Positions 52,555 through 62,208 of a stretch of 64,000 nt of DNA are shown here, one piece after another. The notes under the pieces are model-generated. The model was not told where the DNA came from, searched no databases, and worked only from the letters and a program-made list of their open reading frames with translations. Within the stretch, counting starts at the first letter, position 1. Each line of letters starts with the position of its first letter. Source of the DNA: CAVWDU01 sp963753815 (GTDB lineage Bacteria; Pseudomonadota; Gammaproteobacteria; Pseudomonadales; Halieaceae); assembly GCA_963753815.1 (NCBI GenBank), contig CAVWDU010000003.1, forward strand, positions 1,488,001 to 1,552,000, written 5' to 3'. Both the position numbers and the translations under genes were made by a program.

Positions 52555-54177
52555 TCAGCCCAGGCCGGTGAGGAACGGTCCGTCGACACAGAGACGGCGG
52601 CCGTCGGGGGTGGCGCAGGCGCCACAGATGCCGACGCCGCACTTGGTCATGTAGTCGATGGCGCTGAAGACCTGGTCATCGCGGCAGAACTCGCGCTCCA
52701 CTGCCACCGCCGCGTGGACCATGGGCTCCGGGCCGCAATTGTAGAACACGAGGTTGTCCAGCTCGGTGCGTGTCATCCCGGCCAGGCGCTCGCGCAGGCG
52801 TTCTGTGACCAGGCCGTGGTAACCGGCGCTGCCGTCGTCGGTGGCGACGTGGACAGTGGCGATTTTTTCGCACTCCTGGGTGAAGTACAGCCGCTCGGCG
52901 CTGCGGGCGCCGGTGAATATTTCCGCGTTGCCGAAATCCCTGGCGAGCTGGTACACAGCCGCCAGACCGGTGCCTCCCGCCACTGCCATGATCCTCGCGC
53001 CCTCGGGCGGCGCCGCCGGGATACCGTGGGGTCCGCGCACGTAGGCCTCGGTGCCTGCAGGCAGGTCCATCAGTGCGTGGGTGAACTGCCCCACGTCGAT
53101 GACAACCAGGGAGAACGGATCGTCGGTGAGCGCGGAGAAGGGTTTCTCGCCCAGCCCGGGAAGCCACAGGTACACGAACTCACCGGCCTGGACGTTGATC
53201 TTGCGGTCGAAGGTCAGCAACGCAATATCGCCGCAGACACGCTCGTTGGCGACCAGTGTCACCGGCTCGAAGTGCATGTCGATGTCGTAGCGGATCCGGG
53301 TTTCGGCCCGGTTGCCGCCGCCGTCGAGATCGCGGGCGAGCTGCTGGAAGTAGGCCGCGGTTTCATCCGTGGTCAGGCCGGTGAGCGCAGACCCTATGCC
53401 GACCACCGAGGCGCCGGCATCGAAGTAGGCGCGCACGTCGTCGGCGCTGCTGGCGCCGCCGCAGCCGAGAATCGGCAGGTCGCTGACCGCTGCGATCTCG
53501 CGGACGCACTTGAGCCCGATCGGGAGCACACCCTTGCCCGATATGCCCCCCGCGCCATTGCTCAGCACCGGCTTTCCGTGCGCCGAGGTATAGCCCGGCC
53601 CCACGGTGTTGATTGCGCAGAAAGCGTCCGCGCCGCCGGCCTCGGCGGCGCGGGCGATGAGGCCGATATCAGGGGTGTTGGGCGTCAGCTTGGGAACGAT
53701 GGGGATGTTCACCGCCGCCTTTACCGCCGCGACAACCTCCTGCACCATCTCCGGGTCCTGGCCCATGGCCATGCCGTAGCCCTTGGCGTGCGGGCAGGAG
53801 AGGTTGAGTTCCAATCCGTCCGAATGCGGCGCCATGATCCTGGCGACGTCCACAAACTCGGCGATGCTGCCGCCGAAGATCGAGGTCAGGATAAACCGGT
53901 CAGCGGGAACCCGCAGCTGCGCCATCGCCTCGGCCGACTGGTAGGCGCCCGGATTGGTGAGCCCCACCGCGTTCACGAAACACCCGGGAGCGTATTGGCT
54001 GAAAATGGGCTCCCGATTGCCCGCCCTCGGCTCCGGCCCGATGCTCTTGGTGGTGATAACGCCGACTTCCGGCATGTGGTCGAGAACATACTGGATGATC
54101 GGCACCGCGGTGGTGACGATGCCCGAGGGAATGGTGAAGGGGCCGGAGAGGGTTTTGCCTAGGAAGTCTGTGGTCAC
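52555..54177 (-). CDS. Fused dihydroorotate dehydrogenase-like / PyrK-like electron-transfer protein
   Basis: A 540-residue protein. Residues 1-310 are a class 1-type dihydroorotate dehydrogenase barrel: SIGPEPRAGN, LNLSCPHAKGYG, INTVGPGYTSAHG, GGISGKGVLPI and LGCGGASSADDVRAYFDAGA for FMN binding. Residues 320-540 are a PyrK-like FAD/NAD module: GEFVYLWLPGLGEKPFSALT, GGTGLAAVYQLARDFGN and a C-terminal iron-sulfur motif C-x4-C-x2-C-x8-C in CGVGICGACATPDGRRLC. In class 1B enzymes these are separate PyrD and PyrK subunits; here they are one chain. Whether it works in pyrimidine synthesis or in another NAD-linked oxidation is open, since no other pyr gene is here. Confidence 0.82.
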   Translation of the reverse strand: MTTDFLGKTLSGPFTIPSGIVTTAVPIIQYVLDHMPEVGVITTKSIGPEPRAGNREPIFSQYAPGCFVNAVGLTNPGAYQSAEAMAQLRVPADRFILTSIFGGSIAEFVDVARIMAPHSDGLELNLSCPHAKGYGMAMGQDPEMVQEVVAAVKAAVNIPIVPKLTPNTPDIGLIARAAEAGGADAFCAINTVGPGYTSAHGKPVLSNGAGGISGKGVLPIGLKCVREIAAVSDLPILGCGGASSADDVRAYFDAGASVVGIGSALTGLTTDETAAYFQQLARDLDGGGNRAETRIRYDIDMHFEPVTLVANERVCGDIALLTFDRKINVQAGEFVYLWLPGLGEKPFSALTDDPFSLVVIDVGQFTHALMDLPAGTEAYVRGPHGIPAAPPEGARIMAVAGGTGLAAVYQLARDFGNAEIFTGARSAERLYFTQECEKIATVHVATDDGSAGYHGLVTERLRERLAGMTRTELDNLVFYNCGPEPMVHAAVAVEREFCRDDQVFSAIDYMTKCGVGICGACATPDGRRLCVDGPFLTGLG

Positions 54178-54277
54178 GTTCGCGCGCTCTGAGCCTGGAG
54201 TGGGTCGTCACTGCAGGGCGATTATACGCGAGTTAACCCGGTGCGGCACGGCGGGCATGCAGGGAGCACGCCCCTGA

Positions 54278-55786
54278 TCAGCTCGCGCGCGACAACTCGC
54301 TGTGAGCGATCCGGTTCACGACCTTGTCGTCGGCGACTGATTCGAGCACGACATCGAATCCCCACAGTTGCTGCAGGTGGCGCACCACTTCGGCCGCATT
54401 GTCGTCGTCCAGCGGCCGGCCCTGGTGCATGTCGTGGCGCAGGGTGAGGGAGCGGTCGCCGCGAACGTTGACGTTGTACACCTGGATGCTGGGTTCCAGG
54501 TTGCCGAGATTGTAGTTCCCGGACAGTTCCTCACGTATGGCCTGGTAGCCGCGCTCGTTGTGAATGGCGCTGACCTCCAGGTAATCCTGTGCCGAGTCGT
54601 CCAGCACACAGAACAGCTTCAGGTCGCGGATCAGTCGCGGCGACAGGAACTGCAGGATGAAGCTCTCGTCCTTGAAGTCGCGCATGGCGAATTCGAGTGT
54701 TTCGCGCCAGGGTGTGCCGGCGATGTCCGGGAACCAGCTCCGGTCCTCCTCGGTGGGCGACTGACAGATGCGCTTGAGATCCTGCATCATGGCATAGCCC
54801 AGCGTGTACGGATTGATGCCGCTGTAGTAGGGCGAATTGAACGCCGGCTGGTAGATCACGCCGGTGTGGTATTGCAGGAACTCGAGCATGAAACCGTCGG
54901 TGACCAGGCCCTCGTCGTGCATCTGCTGCAGGATGTGAAAGTGCCAGAAGCAGGCCCAGCCCTCGTTCATCACCTTGGTCTGGCGCTGAGGGTACAGATA
55001 CTGGGATATCTTGCGTACGATGCGGATGATTTCCCGCTGCCACGGCTCCAGTAAGGGCGCATTCTTCTCGATAAAATAGAGCAGGTTTTCCTGGGGCTCT
55101 TCCGGGAAGCGCTGTTCCTCATGGCGGGCGAGCGCCTCCGGGGTCACTGGAATGGTTCGCCAGAGCTCGTTCACCTGCTTCTGCAGCAAGCGCTCGCGTT
55201 CGAGCTGGCGGCGTTTTTCTTCCTCGAGGCTCAGCGGGTACGGGCGCTTGTAGCGGTCGACGCCCTGGTTCATCAGCGCGTGGCAGGCGTCCAGCACCCG
55301 CTCCACCTCGTCGATGCCGTGGCGGCGCTCGCAATCGGCAATGAACTTGCGGGCGAACACCATGTAGTCGATGATCGACTCGGCGTCGGTCCAGGTTTTG
55401 AACAGGTAGTTGTTTTTGAAAAAGGAGTTGTGCCCATAGCTCGCATGGGCGATGACCAGCGCCTGCATGGTCAGCGTGTTCTCCTCCATCAGATAGGCGA
55501 TGCAGGGGTTGGAGTTGAATACGATCTCGTAGGCCAGACCCATGCGGCCGCGCCGGTAGTTGTTCTCGACATTCAGGAACTGTTTGCCGAATGACCAGTG
55601 GTGATAGTTGATCGGCATGGCCGAGGACGCGTAGGCGTCCATCATCTGCTCCGAGTTGATGATCTCTATCTGGTTCGGGTAGGTGTCGAGCTCGTATTCA
55701 CCGGCGATCCTGCTGATCTCGCGCTCGAAATCCTGCAGCAGCTCAAAGGTCCAGTCGGACTCGGTCGACAGGGGTTGCCGGCTCAT
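54278..55786 (-). CDS. ycgB: SpoVR family protein (YcgB-like)
   Basis: A 502-residue SpoVR-type protein. Hallmarks are YPNQIEIINSEQMMDAYAS, INYHHWSFGKQFL, VIAHASYGHNSFFKNNYLF and NEGWACFWHFHILQQM. In E. coli YcgB accompanies the YeaG-YeaH kinase pair in nitrogen- or stationary-phase stress; its molecular role is unknown. The start is placed at ATG 55786, which overlaps the yeaH stop (ATGA), although the frame is open to 55903. It is the third gene of the prkA-yeaH-ycgB operon. Confidence 0.92.
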   Translation of the reverse strand: MSRQPLSTESDWTFELLQDFEREISRIAGEYELDTYPNQIEIINSEQMMDAYASSAMPINYHHWSFGKQFLNVENNYRRGRMGLAYEIVFNSNPCIAYLMEENTLTMQALVIAHASYGHNSFFKNNYLFKTWTDAESIIDYMVFARKFIADCERRHGIDEVERVLDACHALMNQGVDRYKRPYPLSLEEEKRRQLERERLLQKQVNELWRTIPVTPEALARHEEQRFPEEPQENLLYFIEKNAPLLEPWQREIIRIVRKISQYLYPQRQTKVMNEGWACFWHFHILQQMHDEGLVTDGFMLEFLQYHTGVIYQPAFNSPYYSGINPYTLGYAMMQDLKRICQSPTEEDRSWFPDIAGTPWRETLEFAMRDFKDESFILQFLSPRLIRDLKLFCVLDDSAQDYLEVSAIHNERGYQAIREELSGNYNLGNLEPSIQVYNVNVRGDRSLTLRHDMHQGRPLDDDNAAEVVRHLQQLWGFDVVLESVADDKVVNRIAHSELSRAS

Positions 55787-57045
55787 GCTGATTGTTTCCT
55801 GAACAGTTCTTGGAATACCGGGTAGATATCCGCGGGCCCCGTGATGTGCTGCATGGCGAAGGTGTCGGGCCAGGATTGCGACAGGTGCGCGTAGGTCTGC
55901 CACAGCGGCTTGTCACCGGCGTCGGTGATCTCGATGTAGGCGTAGTACTGGCACTGCGGCAGCAGCGCGTTGATCGATTCCACGCAACGCTCCGCGTCGT
56001 CGGGCCAGTTGTCCCCGTCCGATGCCTGGGCGCCGTAGATGTTCCACTCATTGGGCGGGAAACGCTCATCGATGATCTTTTTCATCAGCTCGAGGGCACT
56101 CGATACCACCGTGCCACCGGTCTCCCGGGAGTAGAAGAACTCCTCCTCGTCGACCTCCCGTGCGCTGGTGTGGTGGCGGATGAATACGACCTCGGTCTTG
56201 TCGTAATTGCGCGACAGGAACAGGTACAGGAGGATATAGAACCGCTTGGCCAGGTCCTTGGTCGCCTGGTCCATGGAGCCCGACACGTCCATCAGGCAGA
56301 ACATGACCGCCTTGGAATGCGGAATGGGCTCTTTGTTGTTGCGATGATAGCGGATGTCCACATCGTCGATGAACGGGATGCGGCCGAGGGCGTCGCGCAG
56401 CTGCTGCATGCGCTCCTCAAGCAGCTGCCTGGCGTGGCTGTTTTCGGGCGAATCCTCCAGTGCTTCCAGCTCCGCTTCCAGCTCGCGCAATTCCCGCCGT
56501 CGACTGGCACCGAGGGCAACACGCCGGGCCGTGGCCGAGCGCATCGAGCGAATGACGCTGAAATTGGCTGGCGCGCCATCGCTGGTAAAACCGCCGCGAA
56601 CGCGCTTGAATTCTTCCAGGCCGGACAGCTGCCGCTTGGTCAGGTTGGGCAGCTCCATGTCGTCGAACAGCACCTCCAGGAATTCCTGCTGGCTGATCTG
56701 GAACACGAATTCATCCATGCCCTCGCCCTGGTCGCTGGCGTCGCCACCACCGCCACCACCGCCGCCGCCGGGGGGACGCTGAATCCGGTCACCGGCGGTG
56801 TACTCCTCGTTGCCCGGTATGACATGGGTAACCCTGCCGCCGCGGCCGTGCCTGAACATGGGCTCACGGGTATCCCGGGTCGGGATGGAGATTTTTTCCC
56901 CACTGTCCTGGTCGGTAATGGTGCGGCCGCGCAGGTTTTCAGCGACCGCCCGCTGAATCTGGGCGCGGTACCGGCGCAGGAAGCGCTGGCGATTCACCGC
57001 GCTCTTGTGCTTCGGATTACTGCGGCGATCGATCAGAAAACCCAC
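55783..57045 (-). CDS. yeaH: YeaH/YhbH family protein (DUF444, VWA-like)
   Basis: A 420-residue protein with an N-terminal basic region (RRSNPKHKSAVNRQRFLRRY), a Gly-rich stretch (GGGGGGGDASD, near 100) and a C-terminal von Willebrand A-like domain with the MIDAS-like motif MDVSGSMD. It works with the PrkA kinase and SpoVR protein. Length is normal. It lies between the prkA stop (42 bases upstream) and the ycgB-type start (overlapping by four bases), so the three genes are one operon. Confidence 0.92.
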   Translation of the reverse strand: MGFLIDRRSNPKHKSAVNRQRFLRRYRAQIQRAVAENLRGRTITDQDSGEKISIPTRDTREPMFRHGRGGRVTHVIPGNEEYTAGDRIQRPPGGGGGGGGGDASDQGEGMDEFVFQISQQEFLEVLFDDMELPNLTKRQLSGLEEFKRVRGGFTSDGAPANFSVIRSMRSATARRVALGASRRRELRELEAELEALEDSPENSHARQLLEERMQQLRDALGRIPFIDDVDIRYHRNNKEPIPHSKAVMFCLMDVSGSMDQATKDLAKRFYILLYLFLSRNYDKTEVVFIRHHTSAREVDEEEFFYSRETGGTVVSSALELMKKIIDERFPPNEWNIYGAQASDGDNWPDDAERCVESINALLPQCQYYAYIEITDAGDKPLWQTYAHLSQSWPDTFAMQHITGPADIYPVFQELFRKQSA

Positions 57046-57087
57046 GAATCTTTCTCCTGGCGCGACTCCAGCCCGGGCCGGATAGCG

Positions 57088-59010
57088 CTACTGTGATTTC
57101 CTGACGCGCAGGTACCATTCCGACAGCAACCGCACCTGCTTTTCGGTGTAGCCCCGCTCAACCATGCGGTCCACGAAGTCCGAGTGCTTCTTCTGGTCGT
57201 CGGCCGAGGCCTTGGCATTGAACGAGATGACCGGCAGCAGGTCTTCGGTGCTGGCGAACATTTTCTTCTCGATAACGCCGCGCAGTTTCTCGTAGCTGGT
57301 CCACTTGGGGTTGCGGCCCTCGTTGCTCGCCCGGGAGCGCAGCACGAAGTTGACGATCTCGCTGCGGAAGTCCTTGGGGTTGCTGATGCCGGCGGGTTTT
57401 TCGATCTTTTCCAGCTCGTCGTTGAGCGAGGAGCGACTCAGGATCTCGCCGGTTTCCGGATCGCGGTACTCCTGGTCCTGCACCCAGAAATCTGCGTAGG
57501 TGACGTAGCGGTCGAACAGGTTCTGGCCGTACTCGGAATAGGATTCGAGGTAGGCAGTCTGGATCTCCTTACCGATAAACTCGACATAGTTGGGCGCCAG
57601 GAATTCCTTGATGTACGTGAGGTAGCGGTCGTGGGTCTCCTGGGGGAACTGTTCCTGCTCGATGGCACTCTCCAGCACATAAAGCAGGTGCACCGGGTTG
57701 GCGGCCACCTCCGCCGGGTCGAAGTTGAACACCTTGGACAGCACCTTGAAGGCAAACCGGGTCGACAGGCCGTCCATCCCCTCATTGACACCCGCATTGT
57801 CCCGGTATTCCTGGATGGACTTGGCTTTCGGGTCGGTATCCTTGAGGCTCTCGCCGTCGTAGATGCGCATCTTGGAGTAGATGCTCGAGTTTTCCGGCTC
57901 CATGATGCGCGACAGTACGCTGAACTGGGCCAGCATTTTCAGCGTGTCGGGCGCGCACGGCGCCGCGTTCAATGAGCTGTGCTGCAGCAGTTTGCGGTAG
58001 ATCCCGATCTCCTCGGTCACGCGCAGACAGTAGGGGACCTTGACGATGTAAACCCGGTCAATAAACGCCTCGTTGTTTTTATTGGTCTTGAACGCCTGCC
58101 ACTCCGATTCATTGGAGTGGGCGAGGACGACTCCCTCGAAGGGGATGCCACCGATGCTCTCGGTGCCGTTGTAGTTGCCCTCCTGGGTGGCGGTAAGCAG
58201 CGGGTGCAGCACCTTGATCGGTGCCTTGAACATCTCGACGAACTCCATCAGGCCCTGGTTGGCGCGGCACATGCCGCCGGAGTAACTGTACGCGTCGGGA
58301 TCGTTCTGGGCGTAGTGTTCGAGCTTGCGGATATCGATCTTGCCGACCAGGGCTGAGATGTCCTGGTTGTTCTCGTCGCCGGGCTCGGTCTTGGAAACGG
58401 CCACCTGGTCGAGGATGGAGGGATAGACTTTGACGACCCGGAACTGGCTGATGTCACCGCCGTACTCGCGCAGACGCTTGGCCGCCCACGGCGACATCAC
58501 GGCCTTCAGGTACCGTGTCGGGATATTGTACTCCTCCTCCAGGATTGCACCGTCTTCCTGGCTGTCGAACAGCCCCAGCGGCGATTCGAATACGGGGGAG
58601 TCCTTTATGCAATAAATGGGTTGTTTTTCCATCAGTTGCTTCAGGCGCTCGGCCAGTGAGGATTTGCCGCCGCCGACCGGGCCCAGCAGGTAGAGAATCT
58701 GCTTGCGTTCTTCCAGCCCCTGGGCGGCGTGGCGGAAGAAGCTCACGATCTGCTCGATGCACTCCTCCATGCCGTAGAACTCAGCGAACGCCTCGTAGCG
58801 GCGAATGAGCTTGTTGGCGAAGATGCGGCTCAGCCGCGGGTCTTCAGCAGTGTTCACCACCTCGGGCTCGCCGATGGCAAGCAGCATCCGCTCCGCGGCC
58901 GATGCGTAGACGCTGGGATCGTCCCTGCAGAGATCCAGGTATTCATGCAGGCTGTACTCCTCCTCCTGCGTGGATTCGTAACGTCCCTGGTAGTGGTTGA
59001 AGATGGTCAT
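57088..59010 (-). CDS. yeaG: PrkA-type serine protein kinase / AAA ATPase
   Basis: A 640-residue PrkA protein. The Walker A motif is GPVGGGKSS (about 138-146), and the family features VLAHSNESEWQAFKTNKNNE and RVYIVKVPYCLRVTEEIGIY are present. PrkA/YeaG is described as a Ser/Thr kinase and AAA protein acting in stress and nutrient-limitation responses with YeaH and SpoVR. It is the first gene of the three-gene operon. The 255 bp upstream, to the yegP-type gene, hold no element I can define. Confidence 0.94.
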   Translation of the reverse strand: MTIFNHYQGRYESTQEEEYSLHEYLDLCRDDPSVYASAAERMLLAIGEPEVVNTAEDPRLSRIFANKLIRRYEAFAEFYGMEECIEQIVSFFRHAAQGLEERKQILYLLGPVGGGKSSLAERLKQLMEKQPIYCIKDSPVFESPLGLFDSQEDGAILEEEYNIPTRYLKAVMSPWAAKRLREYGGDISQFRVVKVYPSILDQVAVSKTEPGDENNQDISALVGKIDIRKLEHYAQNDPDAYSYSGGMCRANQGLMEFVEMFKAPIKVLHPLLTATQEGNYNGTESIGGIPFEGVVLAHSNESEWQAFKTNKNNEAFIDRVYIVKVPYCLRVTEEIGIYRKLLQHSSLNAAPCAPDTLKMLAQFSVLSRIMEPENSSIYSKMRIYDGESLKDTDPKAKSIQEYRDNAGVNEGMDGLSTRFAFKVLSKVFNFDPAEVAANPVHLLYVLESAIEQEQFPQETHDRYLTYIKEFLAPNYVEFIGKEIQTAYLESYSEYGQNLFDRYVTYADFWVQDQEYRDPETGEILSRSSLNDELEKIEKPAGISNPKDFRSEIVNFVLRSRASNEGRNPKWTSYEKLRGVIEKKMFASTEDLLPVISFNAKASADDQKKHSDFVDRMVERGYTEKQVRLLSEWYLRVRKSQ

Positions 59011-59265
59011 ACAGAATTTCCTCCCGCTCTGTTAGACACAAAAACAGCGCTATGTCTCCCAAACAGAATACAGGAATTTAGGGGTAAAAGATGAGTGTGG
59101 GGTCACCTAACGCCAAAAAAATTCTGCGCAACCTTGTCAGCTGCGAGGACCGTGTCTCGTGCGTGCGGTGCCGGGGCGCCGCAGATGCGGGGCGGGGGCG
59201 CAGTGTGCGCCCCTTGAGCCGGGATAGTCGGTCAGCTGGCGATAGCGACCAACCCCGGTGGTCGA

Positions 59266-59604
59266 TCAGGACTGGGTCAGGTCGCGGATATCGGTGTTCG
59301 AGCCGGCGCTCTTGACCGCCGCGATGCCCGCGTCGCGGCTTTCCTCGGAGCTGTACATCTGGCTCTGGCCGATCACCTGGTGATTGCCGGCCTTGAGCAC
59401 GAAGTAGGGCTTGCCGTTCTCGGCCTGCTTGCGCTCGTAGCGGTCATCGTTCCCGCAGTTGCTCTGGACTGACGCGATACCGTTTTCAGCACCCTCGCGC
59501 GCCTGGTACATTTCGCTGGTGAGTATGATCTCGCCGTTGCCCGCCACCAGTCGAAAGTGGAATTGCCCGTTTTTCGCCAGTGTGAGTTCGTAGTGTCCTG
59601 CCAT
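59266..59604 (-). CDS. YegP-family protein (DUF1508 tandem)
   Basis: A 112-residue cytosolic protein made of two DUF1508 repeats: FHFRLVAGNGEIILTSEMYQ and PYFVLKAGNHQVIGQSQMYS, each followed by a helix (REGAENGIASVQSNC / EESRDAGIAAVKSAG). The fold is known from YegP but the function is not. Start ATG at 59604 with GGAGG just upstream. Monocistronic. Confidence 0.9.
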   Translation of the reverse strand: MAGHYELTLAKNGQFHFRLVAGNGEIILTSEMYQAREGAENGIASVQSNCGNDDRYERKQAENGKPYFVLKAGNHQVIGQSQMYSSEESRDAGIAAVKSAGSNTDIRDLTQS

Positions 59605-59760
59605 TTCAGACCTCCTGAATTGCGTCGTTTGTCGACCACATGGCCGACGGCGATTCTAGTCCAAGCGGGGCGGCCTGTCGCCTGCGGCGCAGTTGTGCCG
59701 TGACTCCCGGCCCACCGGGCCCTGCCGCGCGCTCGCCCGGATCGCCCGCGCGACGCGCGC

Positions 59761-61242
59761 TCAGGTGCCGCAAAACGTCTGTTCGACGGCCTCCTCCGGC
59801 TTCGCCGGCAGGGCGTAGCGGGCGTCTGCCGGGTCGAACTCGAACGGGCTGTAGAGCCGCGCGAGCAACGCCGAGAACGGCTCGAAGTCGCCGTTTTCGC
59901 GGGCGGCGTCGATGACCGCCTGCACCTGGTGGTTGCGGGGAATGAACACCGGGTTGGCCCGGCACATGGAGCGGTAGCGTACCTCGGGGTCGTCGGCGGC
60001 GGCAGCGAGTAGCGACTGCCATCGTTCGACCCAGGACATAAGGCTCTCGGGCACCGGCTGGTGGTCGCTGACATTGTGCCCGCGCACTCCGGGCGGACGG
60101 GCGAGGTCGGTCAGCTGGCGGAAAGTGAGGGTGAAGTCCGCGCCCTGTTCCGCCATCAGCCGGAACAGGTCTTCGACCAGCGCCTGCTCCAGTGGTGTGT
60201 CATCGCCCAGGCCCAGTTTGCGCCGCAGGCCGTTCTCGTGAGCATGCAGAAACTGTGGCTGGAAGCCGTCTATCGCCTCCTGCGCCATGGCGACAGCCCG
60301 GTCCGGGTCGGCGTCCAGCAGCGGCAGCAGTGACTGCGCCAGGGCGGCCAGGTTCCACTGGGCGATACCGGGTTGATTGCGGTAGGCGTAACGGCCGCCG
60401 TGGTCGATGCTGCTGAAAACCCGGGCCGGGTCGAAGGCCTCCATGAAGGCACAGGGACCGTAGTCCACCGTTTCCCCGCTGAGCAGCATGTTGTCGGTAT
60501 TCATGACGCCGTGGATGAAGCCCAGTAACTGCCACCTGGCCACCAGGGCGGCCTGCCTGGCGACAACACCCTGTAACAGGCTGAGCGTGGGATTGGCGGA
60601 TCCCGCCGCGTCGGGGTAGTGGCGGGCAATGACGTGATCTCGCAGGGTGGCGAGGCTGGCCGTGTCACCGCGGGCGGCGAAAAACTGGAAGGTGCCGATC
60701 CGGATGTGGCTGCTCGCCACCCGCGCGAGGACCGCGCCGGGCTGAAAGGTTTCCCGGGTGACGGTATCGCCGGTGGTCACCGCCGCCAGGGCGCGCGTGG
60801 TGGGCACGCCCAAAGTGTGCATCCACTCGCTTACCAGGTATTCGCGCAGCACCGGCCCCAGTGGCGATCTGCCGTCTCCGCCGCGGGAATACGGGGTCCG
60901 CCCCGCGCCCTTCAGCTGCAGGTCGTAGCGCTGTCCGTCTTTGCCGATGAGCTCGCCAAGGAGAATGGCGCGGCCATCACCCAGCTGCGGATTGTAGCTG
61001 CCGAACTGGTGGCCGGCGTAGACGGTGGCGATGGGTTCGGAGCCCGCAGGTAGTTGATTGCCTGCCAGGATGTTGGTCCCCTCGGGGCTCGCCAGCCAGG
61101 CGGCGTCCAGTCCCAGGAACCCGGCGAGGTCGCGATTGACGTGGATCGGGCCGGGACAGCTGACCGGGGTGGGGTCGATGCGGGTAAAAAACGGCTCGGG
61201 CAGTCGTGCGTAGCTGTTGTCAAAGGGGAGCGGCCGGGTCAT
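59761..61242 (-). CDS. selO: Protein adenylyltransferase SelO (YdiU)
   Basis: A pseudokinase that transfers AMP from ATP to protein hydroxyl groups. About 493 residues from ATG 61242 (MTRPLPFDNSYARLPEPF); the frame extends upstream to 61275. Conserved blocks are VYAGHQFGSYNPQLGDGRAI, LKGAGRTPYSRGGDGRSPLG, FIHGVMNTDNMLLSGETVDY and the C-terminal Cys in QTFCGT, which takes the place of selenocysteine in eukaryotic homologs. It stands alone; the CBS-domain gene's stop lies about 100 bases upstream of its start. Confidence 0.93.
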   Translation of the reverse strand: MTRPLPFDNSYARLPEPFFTRIDPTPVSCPGPIHVNRDLAGFLGLDAAWLASPEGTNILAGNQLPAGSEPIATVYAGHQFGSYNPQLGDGRAILLGELIGKDGQRYDLQLKGAGRTPYSRGGDGRSPLGPVLREYLVSEWMHTLGVPTTRALAAVTTGDTVTRETFQPGAVLARVASSHIRIGTFQFFAARGDTASLATLRDHVIARHYPDAAGSANPTLSLLQGVVARQAALVARWQLLGFIHGVMNTDNMLLSGETVDYGPCAFMEAFDPARVFSSIDHGGRYAYRNQPGIAQWNLAALAQSLLPLLDADPDRAVAMAQEAIDGFQPQFLHAHENGLRRKLGLGDDTPLEQALVEDLFRLMAEQGADFTLTFRQLTDLARPPGVRGHNVSDHQPVPESLMSWVERWQSLLAAAADDPEVRYRSMCRANPVFIPRNHQVQAVIDAARENGDFEPFSALLARLYSPFEFDPADARYALPAKPEEAVEQTFCGT

Positions 61243-61345
61243 TGCCTGTTGCCTCTCTGCGCTGTCATTCGGCATGTCACTCTAGCATGCGCAGTGCCGT
61301 CTCGCAGAGGCGGCGCCGCCAGGGAGACCCGCCCAGCCGCGCTGA

Positions 61346-61750
61346 TCAGTCCATCAGTGGGTAGAGGCCATCGAACACCAGCTCCTTGTAACCGACGATG
61401 CCGATTACCCGCCCGTCTTCCACCACCGGCGCGTTGGATAGCCCGAAGCGATCATACAGTCGGGCGCAGTAGCGAACATCCATCTCCGGGTCCAGCTGGA
61501 TCACCGGCTTGGACATGATTTCGTACACGTTGGTGCGCTTCGCCGAACGGTCACGGGCGAGGACTTTCTTGGCGATGTCCGCAAGCACGACGATGCCGAA
61601 GGCGTCGTTCTCGTGTCGTTTCTTGACCACGACCAGGTGGGACCTTTCGCTGCGCATCGCCTCCAGCGCCTCGCCCACGGTGGCCATGCCGTCCAGCTCG
61701 AGGTAGTTCTCGTGCATGATATCCCGGGCCTTGATGATTCGCCTGTCCAT
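61346..61750 (-). CDS. CBS-domain protein
   Basis: A 134-residue protein made of two CBS motifs (AREIMHENYLELDGMATVGE-like start, then VYEIMSKPVIQLDPEMDVRY), which form one Bateman module that binds adenosyl nucleotides. It lies last in an operon after a P-II-like gene, with which it shares its first base pair position at 61750, and two DUF1538 genes. A role in gating the DUF1538 transporter according to energy state is a reasonable inference. Confidence 0.85.
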   Translation of the reverse strand: MDRRIIKARDIMHENYLELDGMATVGEALEAMRSERSHLVVVKKRHENDAFGIVVLADIAKKVLARDRSAKRTNVYEIMSKPVIQLDPEMDVRYCARLYDRFGLSNAPVVEDGRVIGIVGYKELVFDGLYPLMD

Positions 61751-62100
61751 TACAATCGCTCCTCCACGTCGCTGGTCATTTCCCTGGCCTGGTGGACGAT
61801 GCCCACCGCGTCCTCGACGTCCAGTTGCAGCGCGATGCCGGTGCCGGGTTCGTCGTCGAAGTGCCCCGCGTCGCTGATCGTTTCCAGGATGTGACGGCTG
61901 CGGTGCTCCTCGACCAGGAACAGCAGAACGTCGCGCTGGGTGGACAGGGTCAGGCCGAGAAAGGTCTTGCTCACTTCCAGTCCCTCGCCCCGGGCATTAT
62001 TGATGACCGTCGCCCCGGTCGCGCCGGCCTTGCGCGCGGCCTCCATCACGGTGTCGGTCTTGGCGTCATCTACGAACGCGATGATCATTTTGAAATGCAT
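61750..62100 (-). CDS. P-II-like small regulatory protein
   Basis: A 116-residue protein with a ferredoxin-like P-II fold: MHFKMIIAFVDDAKTDTVME at the start, ATGATVINNARGEGLEVSKT for the T-loop region and FLVEEHRSRHILETISDAGH for the C-terminal part. It lacks the canonical uridylylation Tyr of GlnB/GlnK. The ATG at 62100 has AGGA seven bases upstream and is preferred over the frame start at 62148. Position between DUF1538 and CBS genes suggests it regulates that transporter. Confidence 0.82.
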   Translation of the reverse strand: MHFKMIIAFVDDAKTDTVMEAARKAGATGATVINNARGEGLEVSKTFLGLTLSTQRDVLLFLVEEHRSRHILETISDAGHFDDEPGTGIALQLDVEDAVGIVHQAREMTSDVEERL

Positions 62101-62208
62101 GCTGGTGTCCTGCCCGGCCCGCCGGGCCTGTTGATGGTGAATACACATCCCGGGGTGACTGGTGTCACCCCAGGCCCCGGCTTTCGCCGCCCTTTTGCCA
62201 GCCGTCCG

